The notes beneath the pieces were generated by a model, which worked only from the letters and a program-made list of their open reading frames with translations, ran no database searches and had not been told where the DNA came from. From NCBI GenBank assembly GCA_963820055.1, contig CAWFYJ010000003.1, forward strand, positions 806,001-870,000: a stretch of DNA of 64,000 nucleotides, in the 5' to 3' direction. Source of the stretch: RHKX01 sp963820055. Lineage in GTDB: Bacteria; Actinomycetota; Thermoleophilia; Solirubrobacterales; 70-9. The position numbers were made by a program, and so were the translations under genes. Below, in pieces: positions 45,042-53,867 of the stretch (position 1 is the first letter of the stretch; every line of letters starts with the position of its first letter).

Positions 45042-45238
45042 GGCCTGCCGAGGGGATTGACCGGCGGGCGGGCTTTGGTTTGGGCAGTGAGGGAACGTGG
45101 TGCCGGTGCGAAGGTGGTGCACTTTCTCGGTCTGAGACCGAGCAACTGCACGATCGCGACTCCCGCTGCCCAAGTTCGCCACGCCCCCCTCTCAGCCCAA
45201 ACCAAGCCCCGAACTACGAGGCGCTCCCTCGGCAGGCC
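45042..45238 (+). repeat. Hairpin-rich dispersed element, copy A
   Basis: A nested palindrome of 197 bases. Outer arms GGCCTGCCGAGGG/CCCTCGGCAGGCC (45042-45054/45226-45238) are perfect over 13 bases; inner arms GGTTTGGGC/GCCCAAACC (45077-45085/45195-45203) follow; the tip is CTCGGTCT-G-AGACCGAG (45126-45142). Words such as CCGAGGGGA, ACCGGCGGGC and TTTGGGCAGTGA recur in copies B and C. It fills the gap between convergent genes, and no other feature is seen in that 220-base gap. Confidence 0.75.
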
Positions 45239-45255
45239 ACGCGCACGCGACAGCC

Positions 45256-46297
45256 CTACGGCGTCGAGGTCGCCGGCCGCGGCTGGATCTGGGTCCGGCG
45301 GTAGCTCGCCTTGGCGGCGGCGAAGCCGACGAGCTGCTTGCTCGAGGGGTCCCAGAGCTTCAGGCGTGAGCTGCGCAGGGCCTTGCGGACCGTGAGGACC
45401 GGGACCTGCTGGAAGACGTCCATCTCGTCATGGGCGCGCTGGAGGTTGTAGTTGGGGACCCGGGCGCTGAGGTGATGGACGTGGTGGAGGCCGATGTTGC
45501 CGGTGAAGAACTGGAAGGGCTGCGGGAGCTTCAGGTAGCTGCTGCCGCGGAGGGCCGCCTCGGAGTAGTCCCAGCTGTCGGTGTTCTCCCAGTAGACGTC
45601 CTCGTACTGGTGCTGGACGAAGAAGAGCCAGACGCCCGCGGTGCCGGCGATGATGATCAGCGGCGTGTAGATGAGGAGGACGGCCTGCCAGCCGAACGCG
45701 ACGCAGAGGGCGGCGATCATCGCGACCACGGCGAGGTTGGTGAGCAGGATGCTGTTGCGGAGCTTGCCGGGCTTCGAGCCGGCCCAGACGCGGGGGCCGA
45801 CGAGCAGCGACCAGATCGGTCCGATGCCGAACATCACGACGGGGTGGCGGAACAGCCGGTAGGCGGTGCGCGCGCCCCAGGACTTCGAGTAGTACTCGTC
45901 GACGGTCCAGGTCATGACGTCGCCGGTGCCGCGGCGGTCGAGGTCGCCGGCCGAGCCGTGGTGGTAGGCGTGATGGAAGCGCCAGTTGGTGAAGCACTGG
46001 AACGTGAGCAGCCCGAAGATGCGGCCGCCCCAGACGTTCGCCGTCCGCGACTCGAAGAACGAGCCGTGCGTGCAGTCGTGGAAGAGGATGAAGGTGCGGA
46101 GGAGGAAGCCGGCCGTCGGGATCGCGAGCAGCAGGACGAGCCAGTAGGAGACGTCGAGCGCCATGTACATGAGCGCCCAGCCGATCACGAACGGAACGGC
46201 GCGACGTGAAGATGTCGAGCAGCGACCGCGAGAAGACGGGGCGGGCGTAGGGCGCCATCGCCACGCGCCAGTAGGGGTCGTTGGAGGGGTCACTCAT
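45256..46297 (-). pseudogene. Membrane fatty-acid desaturase, frameshifted
   Basis: About 346 residues after correction. Three histidine boxes are intact: FHDCTHGSF, WRFHHAYHHG and LHHVHHLSARVPNY, as in acyl-lipid desaturases. The N-terminus MSDPSNDPYWRVAMAPYARP up to DIFTS is in a different frame from AVPFVIGWALMYMALDV; one extra base in the GCGC run near 46200 explains this and fits the 1042-base span. Catalytic parts all lie in one frame. It probably introduces a double bond into membrane lipids. Confidence 0.9.
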
Positions 46298-46566
46298 CGC
46301 GGATCCATTCTTCGTGGTCGGGGCCGTCCTTCGGCGCCGCGCACATCACCGCGACGAAAGAAAGCGTATTCGTTATTGACCCCGAAAGCGAACGGCAGCC
46401 GGTCCCGCCGCGATGTCGAACGCCCGTCGCCGGACTTTGTACGCACGGACAAAGGGGGATCGCCTGTCAGGCCCTACGGTTCCGGCCAGAACTTTGCGAC
46501 GATGCACGGACGGATCGCCCCTGCCGGGTCGAGCCGCGCAGCCACGAGAAGGAGCAACTCAGACAC

Positions 46567-48720
46567 ATGACCATCACCAGGGCCCGCAAGCACAACCTGA
46601 CCGCCGCCAGCTGGAGCGCGAACGGAGGGTCGATCGAGACCGGCGACCTCCGCGACGCGGCCAACCACCCGTTCGGCGCGAACGTCTTCTCCCCCGCGGT
46701 CCAGAAGGAGCGGCTGTCCTCCGAGACCTTCGACCGGCTCAACGAGACCCTCGCCTCCGGCGCCGCCCTCGATCCGTCGCTCGCCGACGAGGTCGCCGAG
46801 GCGATGAAGGAGTGGGCGCTCGAGCACGGAGCGACCCACTACACGCACATGTTCCAGCCGCTCACCGGCCTCACCGCCGAGAAGCACGACTCGTTCTTCG
46901 AGCCCGGCGGCGACTCCGACGCGATCGCCGGCTTCTCCGGCAAGGAGCTGATCCAGGGCGAGCCCGACGCGTCCTCGTTCCCGACCGGCGGCATCCGCGC
47001 GACCTTCGAGGCCCGCGGTTACACGGCCTGGGACCCGACGAGCCCGGCGTTCCTGCTCGAGAACCCGAACGGCGTCCTGCTCTGCATTCCGACCGCGTTC
47101 GCCTCCTGGACCGGCGAGGCGCTCGACGGCAAGATCCCGCTCCTGCGCTCGATGGACGCGCTGTCGACGTCGGCGGTCAAGGCGCTGCGGCTGCTCGGCG
47201 ACGACAAGACGGCCCGCGTCTTCACGACGGTCGGCCCGGAGCAGGAGTACTTCCTGATCGACGAGCAGTACTACTTCGAGCGCCCGGACCTGGTCACGAC
47301 CGGCCGGACGCTCTTCGGCGCCCAGCCGCCGAAGGGCCACGAGCTCGACGACCACTACTTCGGCTCGATCCCGGAGCGCGTGCTCGCCTGCATGCTCGAG
47401 ACGGAGCGTGAGCTGGTCAAGCTCGGCGTCCCGGTCAAGACCCGACACAACGAGGTCGCGCCCGGCCAGTACGAGCTGGCGCCGATCTTCGAGAACTCGA
47501 ACGTCGGCTCCGACCACCAGCAGCTGACGATGCAGGTAATGCAGAACGTCGCCCGCAACTACGGGCTCGTCTGCCTCCTGCACGAGAAGCCGTTCGCCGG
47601 CGTCAACGGATCGGGGAAGCACAACAACTGGTCGATGGGGACCGACACGGGATCCAACCTGATGGACCCCGGTGACACCCCCGCCCAGAACGCCAGCTTC
47701 CTGTTCTTCTGCACGGCCGTCATCCAGGCCGTCAACAAGCACCAGGGCCTGCTGCGCGCGTCCGTCGCCAACATCGGCCAGGACCACCGCCTCGGGGCGA
47801 ACGAGGCGCCGCCGGCGATCATCTCGATCTTCCTCGGCGCTGAGCTCGACAAGGCGTTCGACTCGATCGTCTCCGGCGAGGGCGACGGCGTCACCGAGGA
47901 CGCGACGCTCGGCCTGGGCACTCCGGTCCTGCCGCCGCTGCCGCTCCACGGCGGCGACCGCAACCGGACGTCGCCGTTCGCGTTCACCGGCAACAAGTTC
48001 GAGTTCCGGGCACTCGGGTCGAGCATGTCGCTCGCCTTCCCGAACACCGTCCTGAACACGATCGTCGCCGAGGCGATCGACGACCTGGCCGGCAAGCTCG
48101 AGGAGAAGATCTCGGGCGGCGAGGAGATCGGCGCCGCCGTGACCGCGGTCGTCAAGGAGAGCTACTCCGCCAACAAGGCGGTCTGCTTCGGAGGCGACAA
48201 CTACTCCGACGAGTGGCACGCCGAGGCCGAGGAGCGCGGGCTCAAGAACCTGCGCACCACGCCCGACGCCCTGCCCGAGGTGGTCGCGCCGGACACCGTC
48301 GCCGCCTTCGAGAAGTACCACGTGCTCTCCGAGCGCGAGCTCGAGGCGCGCTTCGAGGTCTGGATCGAGCAGTACGCCGTGCTCGCCAACATCGAGGCGG
48401 AGACCGCACGGGCCATCGCCAAGACGATGCTCCTCCCCGCCGCCATCCGCTACTCGATCGAGGTCAACGCGGCCGGCGTCGACGGCATCGCCGCCGAGCT
48501 GAAGCCCCTGATCGACGAGTTCGTCGCCAAGATCGGCGAGCTCGAGGCGGCCAACATCTACCCCGACGGCATCGAGGGCATGGAGCTCGCCGAGTACGCC
48601 CGCGACAAGCAGCTCGCGAAGATGGCGGAGGTCCGCGAGGTCGCCGACACGCTCGAGCAGATCGTGGCCGACGACCTCTGGCCGCTGCCGAAGTACTCAG
48701 AGATCCTGTTCATCAAGTAA
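46567..48720 (+). CDS. glnA: Type III glutamine synthetase
   Basis: A 717-residue GSIII, much longer than GSI. Typical blocks are FPTGGIRATFEARGYTAWD, VGPEQEYFLID, KTRHNEVAPGQYELAPIFE, DHQQLTMQVM, HEKPFAGVNGSGKHNNWS and ALGSSMSLAFPNTVLNTIVAE. It makes glutamine from glutamate, ammonia and ATP. GAGAAGGAG lies before the ATG. The 269-base upstream gap holds the inverted repeat CTTTGT/ACAAAG (46435-46454), a possible control site, and no visible glutamine-riboswitch core. Element B follows the stop. Confidence 0.96.
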   Translation: MTITRARKHNLTAASWSANGGSIETGDLRDAANHPFGANVFSPAVQKERLSSETFDRLNETLASGAALDPSLADEVAEAMKEWALEHGATHYTHMFQPLTGLTAEKHDSFFEPGGDSDAIAGFSGKELIQGEPDASSFPTGGIRATFEARGYTAWDPTSPAFLLENPNGVLLCIPTAFASWTGEALDGKIPLLRSMDALSTSAVKALRLLGDDKTARVFTTVGPEQEYFLIDEQYYFERPDLVTTGRTLFGAQPPKGHELDDHYFGSIPERVLACMLETERELVKLGVPVKTRHNEVAPGQYELAPIFENSNVGSDHQQLTMQVMQNVARNYGLVCLLHEKPFAGVNGSGKHNNWSMGTDTGSNLMDPGDTPAQNASFLFFCTAVIQAVNKHQGLLRASVANIGQDHRLGANEAPPAIISIFLGAELDKAFDSIVSGEGDGVTEDATLGLGTPVLPPLPLHGGDRNRTSPFAFTGNKFEFRALGSSMSLAFPNTVLNTIVAEAIDDLAGKLEEKISGGEEIGAAVTAVVKESYSANKAVCFGGDNYSDEWHAEAEERGLKNLRTTPDALPEVVAPDTVAAFEKYHVLSERELEARFEVWIEQYAVLANIEAETARAIAKTMLLPAAIRYSIEVNAAGVDGIAAELKPLIDEFVAKIGELEAANIYPDGIEGMELAEYARDKQLAKMAEVREVADTLEQIVADDLWPLPKYSEILFIK

Positions 48721-48741
48721 GCGCTACGAGCCGGCACCGGC

Positions 48742-48970
48742 AGGGGACCGCCCTCGGGCGGCTTGAGCGGGCGGCCGCGCCGGCTCACCCCGAGCGCCGA
48801 TGGCGAATTTGGGCTCCCACAGGGCCCAAATTCGCCATTCGCAGGCTGAGTCAGACCCCGAACCCGGAGCGGAGCCTGATTTCCCCCATATATGGGCGTT
48901 TTCAGCCTCCGCTCGCCCCGGCCCCCCCTTCACTGCCCAACCCCTCGGCCGATCAGCCCGCCGGTCCCCT
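48742..48970 (-). repeat. Hairpin-rich dispersed element, copy B
   Basis: Outer arms AGGGGACCG/CGGTCCCCT (48742-48750/48962-48970). Inside are a perfect 15-base stem ATGGCGAATTTGGGC/GCCCAAATTCGCCAT (48800-48814/48824-48838), GAGCGGAG/CTCCGCTC (48867-48874/48907-48914) and the palindrome CCCATATATGGG (48885-48896). Read on the minus strand it aligns with copy C over most of its length. It occupies the 313-base gap between glnA and the next gene, together with the palindrome at 49014. Confidence 0.8.
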
Positions 48971-49013
48971 CGGACCGAAAGTCCGCCCGCCCCCACCCGC
49001 CGATGTTGACTCA

Positions 49014-49027
49014 GACTCAATAGAGTC
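49014..49027. promoter_or_regulatory. Palindrome directly before the DUF1330-like gene
   Basis: GACTCAATAGAGTC is a perfect 5+4+5 inverted repeat ending six bases before the ATG at 49034, and a further GACTC lies at 49008. TTGACT at 49006 overlaps it. A repressor bound here would block transcription or the start codon. No regulator gene is adjacent. Confidence 0.4.
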
Positions 49028-49033
49028 GCCGGC

Positions 49034-49423
49034 ATGAGTGAACCGCCCGAGGCAGAGCAGCTGAACCCCGACGCGTTCCAGGAGTTCCTCGAGACCTCCC
49101 GTTCGGACGAAGACGGTCCGATCGTGATGCTCAACCTGATCGCGCTGAAGCCTGACGGGGGGCTGGAGAAGTACATGGAGTACGGCGACGCGGTCGCGCC
49201 GATCCTCGAGGGCGTCGGCGGCAAGCCGGCCTTCATGGGCAACGGCAACAGCGCCCTGATCGGCGGCGGCGACCGGAGGTGGGACATGGTCCTGCTCGTC
49301 GAGTACCCGAGCCGCGCGGCCTTCCTTGAGATGATCGGCTCACCCGAGTACCAGGCGATCGCGCACCTGCGGACCGAGGCCCTCGAGGCCTCGGAGCTGC
49401 ACCCCCTCGACCCGGCCAGCTGA
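49034..49423 (+). CDS. DUF1330-like small protein
   Basis: A 129-residue protein of ferredoxin-like dimeric alpha+beta type: GPIVMLNLIALKPDGGLEKYMEYGDAVAPILEGVGG in the first half and DMVLLVEYPSRAAFLEMIGSPEYQAIAHLRTEALEASEL in the second, as in DUF1330/EthD-related proteins. Function is unknown. It is convergent with the flavin monooxygenase gene with only three bases between stops. Confidence 0.8.
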   Translation: MSEPPEAEQLNPDAFQEFLETSRSDEDGPIVMLNLIALKPDGGLEKYMEYGDAVAPILEGVGGKPAFMGNGNSALIGGGDRRWDMVLLVEYPSRAAFLEMIGSPEYQAIAHLRTEALEASELHPLDPAS

Positions 49424-49426
49424 ACC

Positions 49427-50788
49427 TCAGCCGGAGACGGGAACCGCGCCAACCGGTGGCGCTGCGGCGTCGGCGCGCTCGCGCCCGGCCTCGAGCTCGC
49501 CGCTCAGGTCCTTCATGTAGTCGTCGTAGTCGACCTGGATCGTGTGCCGCTTCGACGCCACGTAGCGCTTCTTCATCTTCTTCCGCTTGTCGGCGATGTC
49601 GGCCTCCATCTCCCGCTGCGAGGGCAGCTGGAAGCGGCCGCGGAGCGACTCGCCGATCAGGGCCGACTGGCGCTCGGCGATCGGCATGATCGCCCCGAGC
49701 GGCTGGACGAGCCCGAGGAAGAACAGGTTCTCGTGCTCGGGGTGGAACATGAACTTGTAGAGCGGCAGCTCGTTCTCCTTCGCGGCGACGAAGTCCTCGT
49801 CGAAGAACGGGAAGGTGATCTTGTAGCCCGTGCAGTAGACGACGAGGTCGGCGTGGACCTCGGTGCCGTCGGTGAAGCGGACCTTGTCGCCCTCGAGCGC
49901 GGCGATGTTCGGCTTCGGTGTGATCGCGCCGTGGGCGAGCCGGTCGAGGATCCGCCCGCTGATCGTCGGGTGCGCGTGAGCGAACTTGTGGTCCGGCTCC
50001 GGGAGCCCGTAGTTCTCCATCCGGCCGACGTTGAACTTGAGCAACTGCGCCATCAGCGGGAACCGGATCCAGCCCGGGATCCATTCCGCCGCGCCGATCT
50101 GATCGACCGGCTTGCCGAAGATGTACTTGGGGATGATGTAGGCGCCGCGGCGTGCCGAGAGGTAGGTGTTCTTGGCGTGGTAGGAGGCGTCGACTGCGAT
50201 GTCCATCGCCGAGTTGCCCATGCCCAGGATGACGACGTCCTTGTCGGCGATCTGGGTCTCCTCCTTGTAGAAGTGCGAGTGCATCTGCTCGCCCTCGAAG
50301 GTGTCGCTGCCCGGGAACGGCGGCTCCGGCCAGCGCGGGTCCCAGTGGTGGCCGTTGGCGACGATGACCGCGTCGTAGGTCTCGGTCTCGCCCTCGGTCG
50401 TGCGGATCTCGTAGCGGCCGTCGTCGAGCCGCTCGACGTGGTCGACGCCGACGCCGAATCGGATCTGATCGCGGAATCCGAAGTGATCGACGTAGTCGTC
50501 GAAATAACGGGCGATGTGGTCGTGTCGGGGGAAGTCCGGATAGGACTTCGGCATCGGGAAGTCCGAGAACTCCATCCGCTCGCGCGACGTGTTGATGTGC
50601 AGCGACCGGTAGGAGGAGCTGATCCCGTTCGTGTTCTGGAAGACCCAGTTGCCGCCGACGCGGTCGCCGAGCTCGTAACAATCGAACGGGAGCCCGCGCT
50701 CGTGGAGCGCCTTCGCGGCGGCGATGCCGCTCGAACCGGCGCCGATCAGGCAGGTGCGCGGGGCTTCGTTGGAGTCGGTCGGCGCCAT
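49427..50788 (-). CDS. Flavin-containing monooxygenase
   Basis: A 453-residue FMO/BVMO-like enzyme. FAD motif CLIGAGSSGIAAAKAL, NADPH motif VVILGMGNSAMDIAVDA, the FMO fingerprint FEGEQMHSHFYK and YCTGYKITFPFF. It inserts oxygen into soft nucleophiles or ketones using NADPH. The start is ATG 50788, just before the FAD motif; the frame extends to 50977 but this would overlap the divergent peptidase gene. Confidence 0.93.
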   Translation of the reverse strand: MAPTDSNEAPRTCLIGAGSSGIAAAKALHERGLPFDCYELGDRVGGNWVFQNTNGISSSYRSLHINTSRERMEFSDFPMPKSYPDFPRHDHIARYFDDYVDHFGFRDQIRFGVGVDHVERLDDGRYEIRTTEGETETYDAVIVANGHHWDPRWPEPPFPGSDTFEGEQMHSHFYKEETQIADKDVVILGMGNSAMDIAVDASYHAKNTYLSARRGAYIIPKYIFGKPVDQIGAAEWIPGWIRFPLMAQLLKFNVGRMENYGLPEPDHKFAHAHPTISGRILDRLAHGAITPKPNIAALEGDKVRFTDGTEVHADLVVYCTGYKITFPFFDEDFVAAKENELPLYKFMFHPEHENLFFLGLVQPLGAIMPIAERQSALIGESLRGRFQLPSQREMEADIADKRKKMKKRYVASKRHTIQVDYDDYMKDLSGELEAGRERADAAAPPVGAVPVSG

Positions 50789-50834
50789 GCGGGAAGTGGA
50801 GGTTACCCCTCCGGGCGTCTGCAACGATGAACGC

Positions 50835-52382
50835 GTGAGAAGCAATCCCCTCGCCGCCCCGAGCGGCATCGCACTGGCCGTACTAGCCCTCCTGCTCGCG
50901 ATCGCGGCTCCCGCATCGGCGGCGTTCAAGCCGGGATCGAAGTCGCTCGGCGACCCGATCATCCCCCAGATCGGCAACGGTGGCTACAACGCCAAGCACT
51001 ACGCGATCGACCTCGACTACGACCCGGTCGCCAACGCCTTTGCGCCAGGCACGAAGACGACGATCACCGCCAAGGCGACCCAGAACCTGTCCCGCTTCAG
51101 CCTCGACTTCCAGCGCGACCTGCAGATCGACTCGGTCGAGGTGAACGGCGACCCGGCCGCCAAGTTCAGCCGCGCCGACGCGAAGCCGAAGTTCAGCTCC
51201 GACCCCAGCGTCACCCAGCCCGCGAAGCTGACCGTCACCCCCACCGCCGGGCTCCCCAAGGGTCAGAAGTTCACGGTCGAGGTCGCCTACCACGGCGAGC
51301 CGGCTGCGATCATCGACGCCGACGGTTCCCTCGACGGTTGGGTCCAGGCATGCTCGGCACCCGGCGACTGCGACGGCGCTTTCACCGTGAACGAGCCGAT
51401 CGGCGCTCAGAGCTGGTACCCGGCCAACAACCACCCCTCCGACAAGGCGACCTTCGCCCTCCACACGACGGCCCCGACCGCCTACACCGCGATCGGGGGC
51501 GGCGAGCAGACCGGCCGGGTCGACAACGGCGACGGCACCGCGACGACGACCTGGATCGAGAGCAAGCCGATGGCGCCCTACCTCGCGACCGGCACGGTCG
51601 GCCTCTTCGACGTGGTGGACGGGACGATGACCGACGACAGCAACGGCGCGACGATCCCGACCTTCACCGCGATCGACAGCGCCGGGTCCCCGCAGCGCAA
51701 GTCGGAAGTGAGCGCCGTTGCGAACCGGATCCCGGAGATGATCAACTTCCTCTCCTCCCGGTTCGGGTCCTACCCGTACGAGACGGTCGGCATGGTCGCC
51801 GACTGGGTCCCGGACGTCGGCTACACCCTCGAGAACCAGACCAAGCCGCACTTCTCAGGCGACAACGACGGGCCTGAGGCCGACAGCTCGACCCTCGCCC
51901 ACGAACTCGCCCACCAGTGGATGGGCGACAGCGTCACCGCAGCGAACTGGAGCGTCATCTGGTTCAACGAGGGCTGGGCGACGTTCTCGGAGGTTCTCTT
52001 CGACCACAAGGTCGACGGCGCGAAGATGAGCCCGAAGAAGTTCTTCAAGCTCGTCTACGACTCCGACGCGAAGAACTGGAAGCTCGCCCCCGCCGTCCTC
52101 GACGGCGACCCCGCAAACCTCTTCGACGGCTTCGCCGTCTACAACCGCCCCGGGGCGATGCTCGAGGGCCTGCGGGAGATCATCGGCAACAAGCGGTTCT
52201 TCAAGTTCGCCAACGAGCTCAACGACCGCCACGGTTACGGGAACATCAATCGCGGCCAGTTCATCAACGAGGCGAAACGCGCCAGCGGGCTCGGCGGTAA
52301 GAAGGCCGATCGTCTCGGCGACTACCTCCACCAGTGGCTGCTCTGGACGAAGCGCCCGAACCTGACCCCGGCCGACTTCTAG
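50835..52382 (+). CDS. Secreted M1-family zinc metallopeptidase
   Basis: A 515-residue aminopeptidase-N-like protein. A signal peptide ends in APASAA. The N-terminal beta domain is followed by the active site LAHELAHQWMGDSVT...WFNEGWATFSE (HExxH-18-E). The usual GAMEN exopeptidase loop appears as YTLENQT, so Gly/Ala are changed but Glu-Asn remains. It cleaves peptides outside the membrane. The start is a GTG. It is followed after two bases by an alpha/beta hydrolase lipoprotein. Confidence 0.92.
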   Translation: MRSNPLAAPSGIALAVLALLLAIAAPASAAFKPGSKSLGDPIIPQIGNGGYNAKHYAIDLDYDPVANAFAPGTKTTITAKATQNLSRFSLDFQRDLQIDSVEVNGDPAAKFSRADAKPKFSSDPSVTQPAKLTVTPTAGLPKGQKFTVEVAYHGEPAAIIDADGSLDGWVQACSAPGDCDGAFTVNEPIGAQSWYPANNHPSDKATFALHTTAPTAYTAIGGGEQTGRVDNGDGTATTTWIESKPMAPYLATGTVGLFDVVDGTMTDDSNGATIPTFTAIDSAGSPQRKSEVSAVANRIPEMINFLSSRFGSYPYETVGMVADWVPDVGYTLENQTKPHFSGDNDGPEADSSTLAHELAHQWMGDSVTAANWSVIWFNEGWATFSEVLFDHKVDGAKMSPKKFFKLVYDSDAKNWKLAPAVLDGDPANLFDGFAVYNRPGAMLEGLREIIGNKRFFKFANELNDRHGYGNINRGQFINEAKRASGLGGKKADRLGDYLHQWLLWTKRPNLTPADF

Positions 52383-52384
52383 GA

Positions 52385-53818
52385 ATGAAGAGGGCCCCGA
52401 TCGCGGTCGCGGCGGTTCTCGCCGTGCTCGCCGGATGCGGGGGATCGGGCGGCGAGGGATCGGCCACGACGACGTCGGTTGCGGCCGACGCCGGACCGGT
52501 GAAGCTCGGTCCGTGCAAGACGCAACCGGGCGTTCCCGGCTTCCGCTGCGGCAGCATCGAGGTCCCCAAGTACCGCTCCGATCCCGGCCGGGGAAGCTTC
52601 GACATCGGCTTCGCGGTCCGCCCCCGCAACGACACCGACTCGCCCTCCCAGGGAGCGATCTTCGCAGTCGAGGGAGGGCCCGGCTACGCGAGCACGACCA
52701 CGGCCGCGACCTACCAGGGTCTGTTCGCGAACCTGCTCGACCATCGCGAGCTCGTGCTCGTCGACATGCGCGGCACCGGACTGTCGGGCCCGATCAACTG
52801 CCCGAACGTCCAGCGCGGCAGCGCTCCCGAGTTCGTCGGCCTCGGCGAGTGCGCCCGGCGTCTCGGCGACGACTTCGAGGCGTACAACACGGGCGCTGCC
52901 GCCGAGGACATCGACGCCGTCCGCGCAGCGCTCGGCTACGACCGGATCGCACTCTACGGCGACTCCTACGGCACGTTCCTCGGCCAGTCCTACGCCTACC
53001 GCCACCCCGCCCGCCTCGAGGCGGTCGTCCTCGACGGCGCATATCCCGTCCGCGGCGAGAGTCCCTGGTACCCGAGCCTGATCCGCAGCGGCAACCGCGA
53101 CTTCGTGACCGCCTGCGATCGCTCCCAGAACTGCCCGCCCAGGGCCGCGAAGCGCCTCCGAAAGCAGGCCGAGCTCATGCGCGACCGCGGCATGAACCCC
53201 GGGACGCTGATCGACGCGATCGCCGGCGCCGCCTACGGCCCGCCGCAGAGCTACCTCGACGTCGAGGCCGCCGGCCGGGCGCTCCTGGAAGGCGACGACC
53301 AGCCGTGGATCGACCTCAATGCCGACCTGCGCGTCGCCTACAGCAAGCCGCACCGCTACGACTACACGACCGAGCTCGTCGTCGGATGCAACGACTACCC
53401 GATGCTCTGGGACAAGGGGGCCTCCGAGCCGGAGCGGCGGGCACAGCTCGAGTCGGCGATCCGCGCCCACGACCGCCATGCCTTCGATCCGTTCACCCCG
53501 CGCGAGGTGGCGCTCGGTTCGACCGTGGGCTACCTGGAGTGCCTGACGTGGCCGCAGCCCACCGAGCTGAGCGAGCCGCCGGTGCCCGAGGGAGCGGAGC
53601 CGACTGATGCGCCCGTCCTCGTCGTCAACGGCGAGCTCGACGACCTGACGACGCCCCGGGAGGGGGCGACCGTCGCCGCCGCGTTCCCGAACTCGAAGCG
53701 CTTCATCGGCCGCAATGCCGGCCACGTCGACGCTCTCTACGACGCCCGCGGACCGTCGGCCCGGACGATTCGCCGTTTCCTGCGCAGCGAGCTCGCAACG
53801 AGCGCCGCGAATCCGTGA
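52385..53818 (+). CDS. Alpha/beta hydrolase lipoprotein (tripeptidyl-peptidase-like)
   Basis: A 477-residue lipoprotein with lipobox VLAGC (Cys18). It resembles secreted actinobacterial tripeptidyl aminopeptidases or CaeA-type hydrolases: VEGGPGYAS (oxyanion), VDMRGTGLSGPINC, the nucleophile elbow YGDSYGTFLGQSYA, then NGELDDLTTP and RNAGHVDALY for Asp and His. Together with the preceding M1 peptidase it suggests extracellular peptide use. AGGA abuts the ATG. Confidence 0.88.
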   Translation: MKRAPIAVAAVLAVLAGCGGSGGEGSATTTSVAADAGPVKLGPCKTQPGVPGFRCGSIEVPKYRSDPGRGSFDIGFAVRPRNDTDSPSQGAIFAVEGGPGYASTTTAATYQGLFANLLDHRELVLVDMRGTGLSGPINCPNVQRGSAPEFVGLGECARRLGDDFEAYNTGAAAEDIDAVRAALGYDRIALYGDSYGTFLGQSYAYRHPARLEAVVLDGAYPVRGESPWYPSLIRSGNRDFVTACDRSQNCPPRAAKRLRKQAELMRDRGMNPGTLIDAIAGAAYGPPQSYLDVEAAGRALLEGDDQPWIDLNADLRVAYSKPHRYDYTTELVVGCNDYPMLWDKGASEPERRAQLESAIRAHDRHAFDPFTPREVALGSTVGYLECLTWPQPTELSEPPVPEGAEPTDAPVLVVNGELDDLTTPREGATVAAAFPNSKRFIGRNAGHVDALYDARGPSARTIRRFLRSELATSAANP

Positions 53819-53867
53819 GCGCTTGAGGCCTGTGCCCTGAGCCCCCGGGCCCCGGTCCCAGGTGTGT

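Noticed and set aside
46298..46566. Glutamine riboswitch before glnA
   Set aside because: No match to the glnA RNA core; only a short inverted repeat is present.
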